Positions 32,718 through 41,102 of a stretch of 50,345 nt of DNA are shown here, piece by piece. The notes beneath the pieces are model-generated. The model worked only from the letters and a program-made list of their open reading frames with translations. It was not told the DNA's origin and made no database searches. Each line of letters starts with the position of its first letter. Positions within the stretch are counted from its first letter, which is position 1. The position numbers and the translations under genes were made by a program. Origin of the DNA: Planctomycetaceae bacterium (GTDB taxonomy: Bacteria; Planctomycetota; Planctomycetia; Planctomycetales; Planctomycetaceae); NCBI GenBank assembly GCA_020426505.1, contig JAGQPX010000008.1, positions 1 through 50,345 of the forward strand, given 5' to 3'.

Positions 32718-35700
32718 ATGTTGGCTGAAACAGGCGATCTTGATCTTCTCATCGCGGAGATCTGGCTGGCGTTTTGCGCTGCACTTGTGTTCCTGATGCA
32801 ACCAGGATTTATGTGCCTCGAATCGGGGCTCGCCCGTTGGAAGGATAGCATCGATGCTGCGATGAAAAACATCGCTGACTTCTTGGTCGTTGCCATGATC
32901 TATTGGGCCGTCGGCTACGGGCTCATGTTCGGCAAGACTCACGGCGGTTGGTACGGGAATGCCGGTGAGCCATTTGCCATGGCTAAGGTTGGCGATTGGT
33001 CTCTCATGTTTTTCTTGTTCCAGACCGTGTACTGCGGAACATCAATGACGATCGCTTCCGGGGCGTCAGCAGAGAGAATGCGGTTTCGGCCTTACTTGAT
33101 CCTATGCATTGTGATGGGCGGATTCGCCTATCCGATCTTCGGCCATTGGGCGTGGGCGGGTCTCGAACAATTGCGGCCTCAGACCATTGAGCGTGCCTCA
33201 GCGTTGATCGTCCCCATTGCAGATTCAGTCGTCATACCGACAAGGAATCTAAGCGGATGGCTAGGGAGGCAAGGGTTCATTGACATTGCGGGGTCTACGG
33301 TTGTTCACTCGTTTGGAGCATGGGTAGCTTTGGCAGCGGCAATCTACGTCAAACCACGACCCCGGCGATTCGATGCAGACGCCCCAGGCGACGAAGACTT
33401 TCATGGCCATAATCTCCCGATGGCCTCGCTCGGTTTGTTTCTCCTTTGGTTTAGTTGGTTTGGATTCACCGGAGGTCGAGCCCTGGGTTCCAGCGCACAG
33501 ATACCTCGCATTCTCATCAATACGTTACTGGCGAGTCTCTCGGGGGGACTTACTGGGATGTATTTGTTTTATGGTCATTCAGTCAGGGGGAAGTTCTCGG
33601 TTCGGGGGCTCATCAATGGAGTGTTGGCTGGGCTCGTGGCGATATGCGCATCATGCAATTTTGTCACACCCGCACAGTCCGTTTTTGTAGGATTTGTGGG
33701 GGCATCTGCCATGTATCTGGGCGTCAAGATTCTGAGGAGACTTGAGGTCGACGACGTTGTCGACGCCTTTCCGATCCACGGATGTGCTGGGATTGCAGGT
33801 ACACTGCTTGTCCCGTTCATGTTGCCCCAGTTACCGGTGGGTACGCTTCCTGAGGGTGCAACGACGTATTGGCTTTGTGGGATTCAGCTGCTGGGGATTC
33901 TCGTGTGTGCGGTTGTCGCATTTGGTGGGAGTTATGGCACTTTGGCGATAATTTCATTTGTTGCGAGGCGCTTCCCCATTCTCACTGTCCGACTAACTGA
34001 CGAAGAACAAGAGCGAGGGCTCAATGAAGTCGAGTATGGTGTGAGAACCATGGTCAGTGACTTGAAGGACCTCATCGAAAGCACCGAGCGATCTGGCGAT
34101 TTCAACGTCGAAGGAGTACGGCTCCCAAACGATGGTCCAGGTGCTATGGGTACCATCAGATCGTTTGTTGTGTCTCTTCTCCATCGCTTCCAACGACGAC
34201 GATTGTTTCTCCTAGGAATCAGCCATGACCTGGGAACTCCACTTCAAACTGCCGATTTGGATGTTCGACAGTTAGAACGCATCCTAGGAAACGAGCCTTC
34301 TGTGCCCCAAGAAGCATTCATCAAGATTCAATCACTTCAGCGAAATCTGGCACAAGTCATTCAATGGGCAAAAATAACTTCACTTTATTCCAGAGTTGAA
34401 GCGGAAAAAGAGGACATCGAGTTGGTTGAGGAAGATCTGTTTGCGATCCTGCAAACGGTGATTGCAAATGCCTCAGAGTGGCATGCAAACGAGAACCCAG
34501 AAATCGAGTTTGAATTTGATCAGACCGGGGCATTGCCAGGGCACGTGAAGATGGAGAAGCGACTGTGGACAGCGATCGTCATGAATCTGATAGGTAATGC
34601 GTTCCGCTACACATCCAGGGGACAAGTCACACTTCAACTCGAACACAAGGAAGACATGCTCACGACGATAGTCACTGACACTGGAGTTGGGTTGTCTGAG
34701 GAGGACCGACGTCACTGCTTTGATTTGCATGATCAAGTCGATGAGCAAGGGCATCCGGCTTCCACAGGGACAGGCCTAGCCATTTGCAAGATCTACACAA
34801 GACTTCTCAACGGGGAAATTGGTGTCGAGAGTGAGCTAGGCAAGGGAAGCAGGTTTTGGTTTTCAGTTCCCTGCCCGGCATGCACAAGTTCGCAGTTGAT
34901 GACTCATGACATTGGCCGGCAATTGGATACGGCGATAGAGGATTCGGACCCCAAGGTCGATTCTTCGGCCGATGACTGTCTCGACGGCATTCACATACTC
35001 TACCTGGAGGATAACAACAAACTACGTCGCGATATCGCGTATGAGCTCATTGCAAATGGTGCGTACGTGGAGACCGCGATGACAGGCGAACAAGCCATCA
35101 TCAAGATAACGAACGACTTGCCAGATCATCCATTCGATATCGGACTCTTCGATCTTCGACTGCAGACGCCAGACGGACTGCCAGGTATGGATGGGAGGGA
35201 AACGCTGAAGAAGCTGCGATCTCAGAAGAACACGACCCCGATCGTCGCCTTCTCGGCATATACTTATGCCAGCCAGGAGAATCAGCTAATTGAAGACGGT
35301 TTCGTCGGGTACATAACCAAGCCGATTGAGGACTGGAAGGCCTTTGTCTCAAAGATCCGGAGAATCTGCGATACGGGAAGTGGGCGGGAGGTTGGCTTTG
35401 GATTAAAAACTCAGCAGCCACCCGAAATCGAAGTGGCAATTACTGAAACTCGTAAGAACGCCGAGCAACTGAGACACTGCGTCCTTCACTGGAAATGGAA
35501 AGAGGCTTCCGATGTGGCACATGGAATGACTGCGATCGCCAAACATTCGAACTGTATCGGTCTAGGCGACGCACTGCAGACAGTTCAGCAGCTTATCGAA
35601 CCAGTCCTTTCGTGGGATCCTGAGGGCAATATTACGAACAGTGAGTTGGAGATGGTACACGAGATCCAGATGGCAGCGTCCCGATGTCGTGACATTGCAC

Positions 35701-35744
35701 TCCGTCTGGTATCGATTCGATCGCAACGAGCACACCCAGAGTGA
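32718..35744 (+). CDS. Amt-type ammonium sensor hybrid histidine kinase (Amt-HK-REC-HPt)
   Basis: A 1008-residue fusion. Residues 1 to about 420 form an Amt/Rh-type ammonium channel: ESGLARWKDSIDAAMKN, Asp189 in FIDIAGSTVVH, and the twin histidines His197 and His354 with spacing like E. coli AmtB. The position of AmtB Ser219 is Arg254 (GFTGGRA). A cytoplasmic kinase follows: phospho-accepting His503 in ISHDLGTPLQ, N-box NLIGNAFRY, DTGVGL and GTGLAICK. A receiver domain has Asp812 in LFDLRL and Lys in ITKPIED, and the C-terminus looks like an HPt domain with His935 (DVAHGMTAIAKHSNCIGLGD). Amt-linked sensor kinases are known in anammox planctomycetes. The ATG follows GGGGTAGG. It stands right after the sigma-like/receiver gene. 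Confidence 0.88.
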   Translation: MLAETGDLDLLIAEIWLAFCAALVFLMQPGFMCLESGLARWKDSIDAAMKNIADFLVVAMIYWAVGYGLMFGKTHGGWYGNAGEPFAMAKVGDWSLMFFLFQTVYCGTSMTIASGASAERMRFRPYLILCIVMGGFAYPIFGHWAWAGLEQLRPQTIERASALIVPIADSVVIPTRNLSGWLGRQGFIDIAGSTVVHSFGAWVALAAAIYVKPRPRRFDADAPGDEDFHGHNLPMASLGLFLLWFSWFGFTGGRALGSSAQIPRILINTLLASLSGGLTGMYLFYGHSVRGKFSVRGLINGVLAGLVAICASCNFVTPAQSVFVGFVGASAMYLGVKILRRLEVDDVVDAFPIHGCAGIAGTLLVPFMLPQLPVGTLPEGATTYWLCGIQLLGILVCAVVAFGGSYGTLAIISFVARRFPILTVRLTDEEQERGLNEVEYGVRTMVSDLKDLIESTERSGDFNVEGVRLPNDGPGAMGTIRSFVVSLLHRFQRRRLFLLGISHDLGTPLQTADLDVRQLERILGNEPSVPQEAFIKIQSLQRNLAQVIQWAKITSLYSRVEAEKEDIELVEEDLFAILQTVIANASEWHANENPEIEFEFDQTGALPGHVKMEKRLWTAIVMNLIGNAFRYTSRGQVTLQLEHKEDMLTTIVTDTGVGLSEEDRRHCFDLHDQVDEQGHPASTGTGLAICKIYTRLLNGEIGVESELGKGSRFWFSVPCPACTSSQLMTHDIGRQLDTAIEDSDPKVDSSADDCLDGIHILYLEDNNKLRRDIAYELIANGAYVETAMTGEQAIIKITNDLPDHPFDIGLFDLRLQTPDGLPGMDGRETLKKLRSQKNTTPIVAFSAYTYASQENQLIEDGFVGYITKPIEDWKAFVSKIRRICDTGSGREVGFGLKTQQPPEIEVAITETRKNAEQLRHCVLHWKWKEASDVAHGMTAIAKHSNCIGLGDALQTVQQLIEPVLSWDPEGNITNSELEMVHEIQMAASRCRDIALRLVSIRSQRAHPE

Positions 35745-35880
35745 CCAGTACCTTGTGGGTGGATCTCCGGATACCTACGAGGAGAAAGCCACCATCGTGT
35801 CGAGATGCCTCACTTCTCGTCTCTTTGTGAATCAGTACTTTGGGAGTTTGGCTGAATCGGTCGAAATCCTTGATGCGTCA

Positions 35881-36093
35881 TCACACGCTCGTCGTAGTAG
35901 GTTCAGCGATCAACTTGATTTGGTGTTGAATCGTTGCTTCTTGTTTCAGGATATCCAGGTATTCATTTCCATGGTTCGCAAGGAGGTTCTGTAGTTCTCG
36001 TTTCCGTGCACGGATCGAGTCGAGCGTCGCTGCAACCTCGATAAGCTCTGTTGCTTTGTGAACTGCAGTTTTTAGCACTTCGTCGCGTGGCAT
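35881..36093 (-). CDS. Small coiled-coil hypothetical protein
   Basis: A 70-residue, fully helical protein (ELIEVAATLDSIRARKRELQ, then NLLANHGNEYLDILKQEATI). GGAG lies about 8 nt before the ATG. It is transcribed against the Amt-kinase and ends 137 nt after it. No family recognised; it may be an adaptor. Confidence 0.6.
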   Translation of the reverse strand: MPRDEVLKTAVHKATELIEVAATLDSIRARKRELQNLLANHGNEYLDILKQEATIQHQIKLIAEPTTTSV

Positions 36094-36150
36094 GAGTTTT
36101 CTCCAACTCGTTGAATAGGGTCCAGAGTCGTATACGGGAGTCTCTTACAA

Positions 36151-36588
36151 ATGTGGGAAGTAGCTCGCGGCAATGAAGTCGCCCTGATCACCTATGTCAG
36201 ACGACGCGACGAAGCGGCCCAAGCCGGATTTTCACGAACAATGACTGGGGCGTCATCGGGGTTCCGGAGGGAATCTGTCGAGGTCCGACTGACCACATCA
36301 GACATCAATGAAGAGATCGATCCCTCGACGTTCAGCGACGAGAGCTTCGGCCTTCAGAATGGTGACTACATCACGGTAGGCGACCACGAAATGCGGCTTG
36401 TCCAAGAAGACGGCGAACGCGTGCCGCCGGTGGACGACAATCCCAAGTCAAGCACCGACTGGTATCCGGAGGCGTCGACTTCACCGATCGCGCGACCACC
36501 CATCGCCAAGATGACCAATGTAGGCACATCCACAGTTGTTTCTGGTGGAGTCGTTCGGCGCGTCGGTCCGTCCAAGGAAGACCATTGA
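36151..36588 (+). CDS. Hypothetical protein
   Basis: A 145-residue protein (MWEVARGNEVALITYVRRRD). A GGGAG lies about 10 nt before the ATG. The middle has an acidic beta-like stretch (PSTFSDESFGLQNGDYITVG) and the end is Pro/Ser/Val-rich and low in structure. Its codon use is more G/C-ending than its neighbours. It is divergent from the small coiled-coil gene with 57 nt between the starts. No family recognised. Confidence 0.5.
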   Translation: MWEVARGNEVALITYVRRRDEAAQAGFSRTMTGASSGFRRESVEVRLTTSDINEEIDPSTFSDESFGLQNGDYITVGDHEMRLVQEDGERVPPVDDNPKSSTDWYPEASTSPIARPPIAKMTNVGTSTVVSGGVVRRVGPSKEDH

Positions 36589-37139
36589 ACCGAGAGTGCC
36601 ATCCTCCAGTTCGACAACGATGACTGGGACTGAAATCGAACCCCAACATTCGCTCGTTTGGCTTGACCGTTCCTAAATCGACGAGTTGATGGGACGGAGT
36701 CCTCTCTCGTGGACAAGCAACGTGTTCGCAAACGGCACATGTGTCCGTCGATGAAACAGTGCTCCAAGTTGTCGTTCGTTCCCGTCAACTGTTTGATTAT
36801 TCCCGTTAACCGCTTAATTCTGGGACTCCTCAATCGCGTCTGGCATCTTGGTGTGAGTTGAGCCCGGGTTACTCATTTGTTGAAACCCTTGGACGAGTCC
36901 AAGTCCGCATAGACGGTTCGTGCGGGCCGCCATGTCAGGACTTTCCCATCGCCTGACGAGCAACCCCCTATGTCGTTTGTCACAGCGGGAACTGGACAGC
37001 GCAGTTGGGCATGAAGCCCAAAGAGGCTCAATAGCTGGCGTTACTTGCTTGGTTCCCCGACTTTTCATGTTTCTGACATCGCATTTCACCGAGTTTACAA
37101 GCGGTCGACGATTCTTTTTCAGAGTTTTCGGAGGTTTCC
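36589..37139. other. No supported gene; probable promoter region of the sigma-like cluster
   Basis: About 551 nt before the first of five plus-strand genes. Frames on both strands are short and without ribosome sites. It probably holds the promoter of the 37140-40804 cluster, but no clear boxes were identified. Confidence 0.4.
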
Positions 37140-37862
37140 ATGTACCCGGTCCTGTCAGTTATGCGAGTTATTGGGCGCGTACGTTGGTTCGTTGGTGAAC
37201 CGTTTCTCCCCAAAACGTTGAGGAACCCCACTATGCATGACCTCGATGACGTTGTGGAATTGCTCAACGGCGACCAAGAAGATGTTGCCGAAGCGATTGA
37301 TTTTTTCAAATCGAATTACAGGGATGCGTTGAGTTCCTTCATCAAGTGTCGCCAAGGATTGACAGGAAATCAACTCGCGTTGACGTGGTCGGCGTCAGTC
37401 GAAAAACTCATTGAACTCGCAAGGAAACGCGCTGTGCCAGACGCTTGGTACCGTCCAAAAGTGCAGATCGACGCTGTCGAATATGCTCTGCGGCAGTGTG
37501 CCTTGCTTGTCACCGAGAGTCCGTCTACGACCGATGTAGAGGCGTTAGTGACAGTTGGGCAGGTCTTTCTTCAACACGGTTTCCAGTGGAGCAAGATCAG
37601 TCCGAACGATCGCGATAGGATCGTTCAGGCCATTACGAAGTGCGTCGATAACTTCGACGAAGAACAGCAGGTCGTTTGGAAAACGTTTGTTGCCGGCTTC
37701 CCTAAAACACGGTCTTCGCTTCCATTTCTGCAGCAGCTGCTCTTCGAAACACAAGGGCTCTCGCTCAGTGAGGTGGAGATTCAGGATTCATTGGCAGACG
37801 CCCGTGACCGTATCCGAGGAGACCTTCAGAGTGCTCTTGCGTGTTTGGAGGTGCAACAATGA
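37140..37862 (+). CDS. Putative divergent ECF sigma-like protein (module 1)
   Basis: A 240-residue protein. GGAGG lies 5 nt before the ATG at 37140; an in-frame ATG at 37233 (MHDLDDVVELLNG) is an alternative and would fit the domain better. The middle (FFKSNYRDALSSFIKCRQGL to AVEYALRQCALLV) has the size and helix pattern of sigma region 2, and the end (FDEEQQVVWKTFVAGFP, then SLSEVEIQDSLADARDRIRG) parallels region 4 of the sigma-like protein at 38515 (LPEKQRIVMQELIRGYP, then AVKRSLNESRKKLREL). The likeness is structural and partial. Its stop overlaps the next start as ATGA, so it forms a coupled pair with the unknown gene downstream. Region 2 is less convincing than in the second module. Confidence 0.5.
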   Translation: MYPVLSVMRVIGRVRWFVGEPFLPKTLRNPTMHDLDDVVELLNGDQEDVAEAIDFFKSNYRDALSSFIKCRQGLTGNQLALTWSASVEKLIELARKRAVPDAWYRPKVQIDAVEYALRQCALLVTESPSTTDVEALVTVGQVFLQHGFQWSKISPNDRDRIVQAITKCVDNFDEEQQVVWKTFVAGFPKTRSSLPFLQQLLFETQGLSLSEVEIQDSLADARDRIRGDLQSALACLEVQQ

Positions 37863-38527
37863 CTCACCACAATTCAGGATTTGAACACGAACTTGATAAC
37901 GAGCTAATCGACGCATTAATCGTAGAGCATCTTCTGCTCCACAACGATGATGCTTCAACATCTGCTCCATCAGACACTTTTTACTCTGGCCAAGAGGATC
38001 CCCTTGAAATGGAGAACACCCCTTTCGATTTTTCCGATGACCTTGTTGACGCTCTCGCCACTGCAAGCCTTCGGACACCAAGTGTCGGGCAACCGAATAT
38101 TTCTCGCGTGATAAATGACGACGGAGATACTTGTGATGCTCTTTCCGCTGATGACATCGCTGCCCTTGATGCCGTAAGTGACAGGCTCGCGAGCGACATT
38201 GTAAACAAGCTCGTGCAGACGAGTCAGTTCGACAGGCGCGAGGAGTTGGCTCGACGTTGTATTTCCGTCGCATCAGGGAAAATACTCACTGAAGACAATC
38301 TCTGGGAAATGGTCGACCACCTGGCGTCAATTTTTCACGTTTCAGTCGAGAGGAAACACTTTGCCCACGCGTTGCTTCCGTTTATCACCCGATTGCGTGT
38401 AATTTGCGACACGTCTCAGCCCCTTTCCTTGGATGCTGAAAAGGAAAAGCTTGAAATCATCAAGTCAATTGGGAAGTTCGTTATCGCGTACTGCCGCTCC
38501 CAAGCGGAGACCACGTGTCCATCATGA
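37859..38527 (+). CDS. DDLVDAL-family protein, copy 1 (possible sigma partner)
   Basis: A 222-residue acidic protein (MTHHNSGFEHELDNELIDAL). It shares with the protein at 39110 the segment DDLVDALATASLRTPS, followed after a spacer by ADDIAALDAVSDRLASDIV (copy 2: DDLVDALSVAAMRTPS and ANDLAALDRIGQSLVACVV). Each copy directly follows a sigma-like gene, so an anti-sigma or sigma-regulating role is plausible. The C-terminal half (residues about 125-220) is helical and not shared. No membrane segment, so it would be cytoplasmic, unlike most anti-sigma factors. It overlaps its neighbours at both ends. Confidence 0.6.
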   Translation: MTHHNSGFEHELDNELIDALIVEHLLLHNDDASTSAPSDTFYSGQEDPLEMENTPFDFSDDLVDALATASLRTPSVGQPNISRVINDDGDTCDALSADDIAALDAVSDRLASDIVNKLVQTSQFDRREELARRCISVASGKILTEDNLWEMVDHLASIFHVSVERKHFAHALLPFITRLRVICDTSQPLSLDAEKEKLEIIKSIGKFVIAYCRSQAETTCPS

Positions 38528-39108
38528 AGCATTCGCTGACTGACGTCTTAGCGGAAGTCGATGCGAGATTCAGGATCCGATGTTGCGCGTATTTGAGAAA
38601 TAAGTTTCCTGGCCTCGGATCTGAGGATCTGGCTGATGCTTGGGTCGACACTCTCGCTGCGCTGTATTCAAAGCTCTCCCATAACGGCACGGAATCGTCT
38701 TTGGAATCCGGCGTCAGTCTGAAAGAGTCTGTTGACGCGATCGCCCCTCTAATCTGGACGATTTCGTTCCGACGCGCTGTTGATCGTTTGCGGCAGCAAA
38801 CGAAGTATGCGAACGCATTGGCTGAAGCTGCAAACGAAATTAGGAATTCGATCAGTGTATCTCGCGAAGAGGAGCTACGAGATTTAATACGACGAGTTCG
38901 CAAAGAAACGGAACGACTTCCGGAAAAGCAGAGAATCGTCATGCAGGAACTCATCCGCGGATATCCGGACACGACCCAAATGGCAGTTCTCCGCGACGCG
39001 GTTGCCAAAGTGACCGGCAATGAGGATACGACGATCGGTGCCGTGAAACGAAGCCTCAACGAATCCCGAAAAAAGCTGCGAGAACTCCTCAACGTGAAAG
39101 GAGATTGA
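38515..39108 (+). CDS. ECF-type RNA polymerase sigma factor-like protein (module 2)
   Basis: A 197-residue protein with ECF sigma layout. Region 2 includes YLRNKFPGLGSEDLADAWVD, TLAALYSKL and IAPLIWTISFRRAVDRLRQQ. Region 4 includes LPEKQRIVMQELIRGYP, then TTIGAVKRSLNESRKKLREL as the helix-turn-helix. Length is normal for ECF factors. The GTG at 38515 has GGAG 5 nt upstream; an ATG at 38524 overlaps the preceding stop as ATGA and is equally possible. It presumably directs RNA polymerase to a small regulon, perhaps including its own cluster. It is followed 1 nt later by a member of the DDLVDAL family. Confidence 0.72.
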   Translation: MSIMKHSLTDVLAEVDARFRIRCCAYLRNKFPGLGSEDLADAWVDTLAALYSKLSHNGTESSLESGVSLKESVDAIAPLIWTISFRRAVDRLRQQTKYANALAEAANEIRNSISVSREEELRDLIRRVRKETERLPEKQRIVMQELIRGYPDTTQMAVLRDAVAKVTGNEDTTIGAVKRSLNESRKKLRELLNVKGD

Positions 39109-39109
39109 A

Positions 39110-39736
39110 ATGAAATACTCTCACCTATCTGACAACATCCTGGATGCGCTTGCAGTTTTCGGAGTGGTTTCCGCGGAAGATCACGCTCTTGCGGATGCTC
39201 TGCTGCCAGACTGTCGCGGCGACCAACTCGAAGGGGCGAAGCCTTCGAAAGAGCCTGCTCCACTTGTAGACGATCTGGTTGATGCGCTGTCGGTAGCGGC
39301 AATGCGAACGCCGAGTGATGTTGAAGAAGTTCAAGATTCGCTCGACGCAAACGATCTGGCAGCGCTCGATAGGATTGGGCAATCTCTCGTAGCGTGTGTA
39401 GTACGTGCTGTTGAGGAAAGGCGGTCACGTCCACTGCTCTACTTCGAGAAAGCCGAAGACTTCAATGCCGCATTTCGATGCCTAAGCGGTTGGGACGCGT
39501 TTGCCTCAAGGACTGCTCCTTTTGTCATTGAGGCCTCAAGGCAGCTTACCGCTGAAGAATTGGCTCAATTGAATGGTGCGAAGGTCGTAGACCATTCGAC
39601 AGACATCGGTGGATTTCCAAAGGCCGCTAGAAACCATATTCGCAGCTTGCTCAAGCCAAGAGCTGTGGTCCATGTGCCTGGAGAGGGTGCGAAGTGGGAC
39701 GCGCCAGGTTTCAATCCACCAGACTCACCATCGTAG
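39110..39736 (+). CDS. DDLVDAL-family protein, copy 2 (possible sigma partner)
   Basis: A 208-residue protein (MKYSHLSDNILDALAVFGVV). GGAG lies 6 nt before the ATG. It shares DDLVDAL...RTPS and the ALD...L...V segment with copy 1 at 37859. It differs in its C-terminal half, which has a helical part and ends Pro/Gly-rich (VVHVPGEGAKWDAPGFNPPD). That tail might be a short extended motif or processing site. The next gene is a metallopeptidase, so regulated proteolysis of this protein is one idea. This is speculative. Confidence 0.6.
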   Translation: MKYSHLSDNILDALAVFGVVSAEDHALADALLPDCRGDQLEGAKPSKEPAPLVDDLVDALSVAAMRTPSDVEEVQDSLDANDLAALDRIGQSLVACVVRAVEERRSRPLLYFEKAEDFNAAFRCLSGWDAFASRTAPFVIEASRQLTAEELAQLNGAKVVDHSTDIGGFPKAARNHIRSLLKPRAVVHVPGEGAKWDAPGFNPPDSPS

Positions 39737-39751
39737 TCGAGAAGTCCAGCT

Positions 39752-40804
39752 ATGAATGAACTGTTATGCTACACGAGTGATTTCGATGCGGCTGAGCAGG
39801 AAATCAATCAACTGGGCGGCTTGGTGCGGTTGCGTTTGACGTCTAAAGCTTTCGTGGCAGCTCTGCCGTTGGCAGAGCTGTCCACATTAGTTCATTGCAA
39901 AATAGCACCAAATGGGAATATCGACGATGAAACCGAGCGGCTTGTTGGCATCTGGAAGGCCTCGAACGTGCCGAGGGCTCCAACGCCATCCGAAGGTGTC
40001 GTCTGGAACAGCCCGGACTACTCAACACCTGGCGCGCAGGTTCTGGATTTGGCGGAAGGAGAAGCAGCCATCGAATATGAACAATCTACTGGAACGCCAA
40101 CCAGCCGCTACATGACCGGAAGAATATCAGCGGGCATCATCATCGTGGACAGCAATACGCCCGGTGAATTGCAGTTTTCTGATGATGAACACGCGACGTT
40201 GCGTGACGAAGTACTGCGTTCCCTGCACTTCCTGTCTCACGAAGAACCGCGTGCCAACATCGGTTTCTATCCCGACTTCAAAGAAGTTGCGGTCTCGCTT
40301 CCGTCAGAATCTTCCAGTGTAAGTGATCCGTATGAGAATCTCGAAAGACGATGGCGAGATACGGCACTTGCCGAATTGGGATTTCCAGCCGGCCGCGCTG
40401 GCTATCAGGCATACTTGCAACAACTCATGTCTGAACTTGGAACGGAATGGGGCTTTGTCGCGTTCTTCACGAAGTTCCCGGTGCATTGGTTCGCATATGC
40501 CATCTGGGAAAAAGTAGTCATGCACTTCAATAATGATGCATGGGGTCCCAGTGCGATTCATCGCGTCTTTGCCCATGAAATCTGCCACGTATTCGGCGCT
40601 GCGGACGAATATGGCAACTGCCAATGTGGAAGCCTTCACGGTCACCTTCAATCGCCAAACAACAATTGCGTGAGTTGCTTTGGGTCGGTAAGCGAACAAG
40701 CACCGTGCCTAATGGATCGAAATGTCCTTACGATCTGCGAACATACAAGAAAACAAATCGGCTGGTGTCCGCCATTGATCGAAACAGAAACTACGACTCT
40801 TTGA
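39752..40804 (+). CDS. Metzincin-like zinc metallopeptidase
   Basis: A 350-residue protein. The active-site motif is HEICHVFGAADEY, an H-E-x-x-H-x-x-G-x-x-D-E-Y pattern of a metzincin-like family I recall from secreted bacterial proteins. Downstream, a Cys-rich stretch (CQCGSLHG, CVSCFG) and CLMDRNVLTICEHTRKQIGW fit that family, with CLMD as the likely Met-turn. The N-terminal 60 residues (FDAAEQEINQLGGLVRLRLT) resemble a small inhibitor-like prodomain, and a GRISAGIIIVDSNTPGELQF region follows. There is no signal peptide, so it may act in the cytoplasm, unlike typical relatives. It is the last gene of the sigma-like cluster, 15 nt after copy 2. Confidence 0.75.
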   Translation: MNELLCYTSDFDAAEQEINQLGGLVRLRLTSKAFVAALPLAELSTLVHCKIAPNGNIDDETERLVGIWKASNVPRAPTPSEGVVWNSPDYSTPGAQVLDLAEGEAAIEYEQSTGTPTSRYMTGRISAGIIIVDSNTPGELQFSDDEHATLRDEVLRSLHFLSHEEPRANIGFYPDFKEVAVSLPSESSSVSDPYENLERRWRDTALAELGFPAGRAGYQAYLQQLMSELGTEWGFVAFFTKFPVHWFAYAIWEKVVMHFNNDAWGPSAIHRVFAHEICHVFGAADEYGNCQCGSLHGHLQSPNNNCVSCFGSVSEQAPCLMDRNVLTICEHTRKQIGWCPPLIETETTTL

Positions 40805-40849
40805 TATCAGCCCGTTGAGTTTTGGCGTTAGGATGTGTGGTGGTTTTGG

Positions 40850-41059
40850 TCAGGCGACGAGGACGACGTTGGGTGGTCGTGAAAGTCGGTGCTGAAGGAA
40901 GTCGTGCAATGAGCGTCGGGCGCGGGACCAAGCTGTGAAGTGGGCGGAGATTCGCGACCACAACGCTTTGAACTGCCGCACTTTGCCTGACCCCAGCAGC
41001 TTTCGCAGCACGAGGCCTAGGTTGTGGGCGACGGCGCTCAGTCTGTGTGAAGCGGCGAG
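40850..41059 (-). pseudogene. Transposase C-terminal remnant
   Basis: Read on the minus strand from a stop codon at 41060-41062 to the TGA at 40850, the frame encodes 69 residues including RLSAVAHNLGLVLRKLLGSG and later KALWSRISAHFTAWSRARRS. This is the helix ending seen in IS1182/IS4-like DDE transposases, as far as I recall. Nothing upstream continues the gene, and a recombinase gene begins 40 nt away, so it is a truncated remnant. It stands between the metallopeptidase and the recombinase. Confidence 0.55.
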
Positions 41060-41070
41060 TCACTTCGCTT

Positions 41071-41100
41071 CACCAGAGATAAGGGACATTGTTTCTGGTG
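41071..41100. repeat. Short inverted repeat after the recombinase gene
   Basis: CACCAGA (41071-41077) and TCTGGTG (41094-41100) form a perfect 7-bp inverted repeat directly after the XerC/D-like gene. There is no T run. It could be a core site for the recombinase or a weak terminator. Confidence 0.35.
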
Positions 41101-41102
41101 AG

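Noticed and set aside
40791..41063. A 90-codon minus-strand Arg/Pro/Thr-rich protein
   Set aside because: Another frame of the same stretch encodes a recognisable transposase end, which explains it better.
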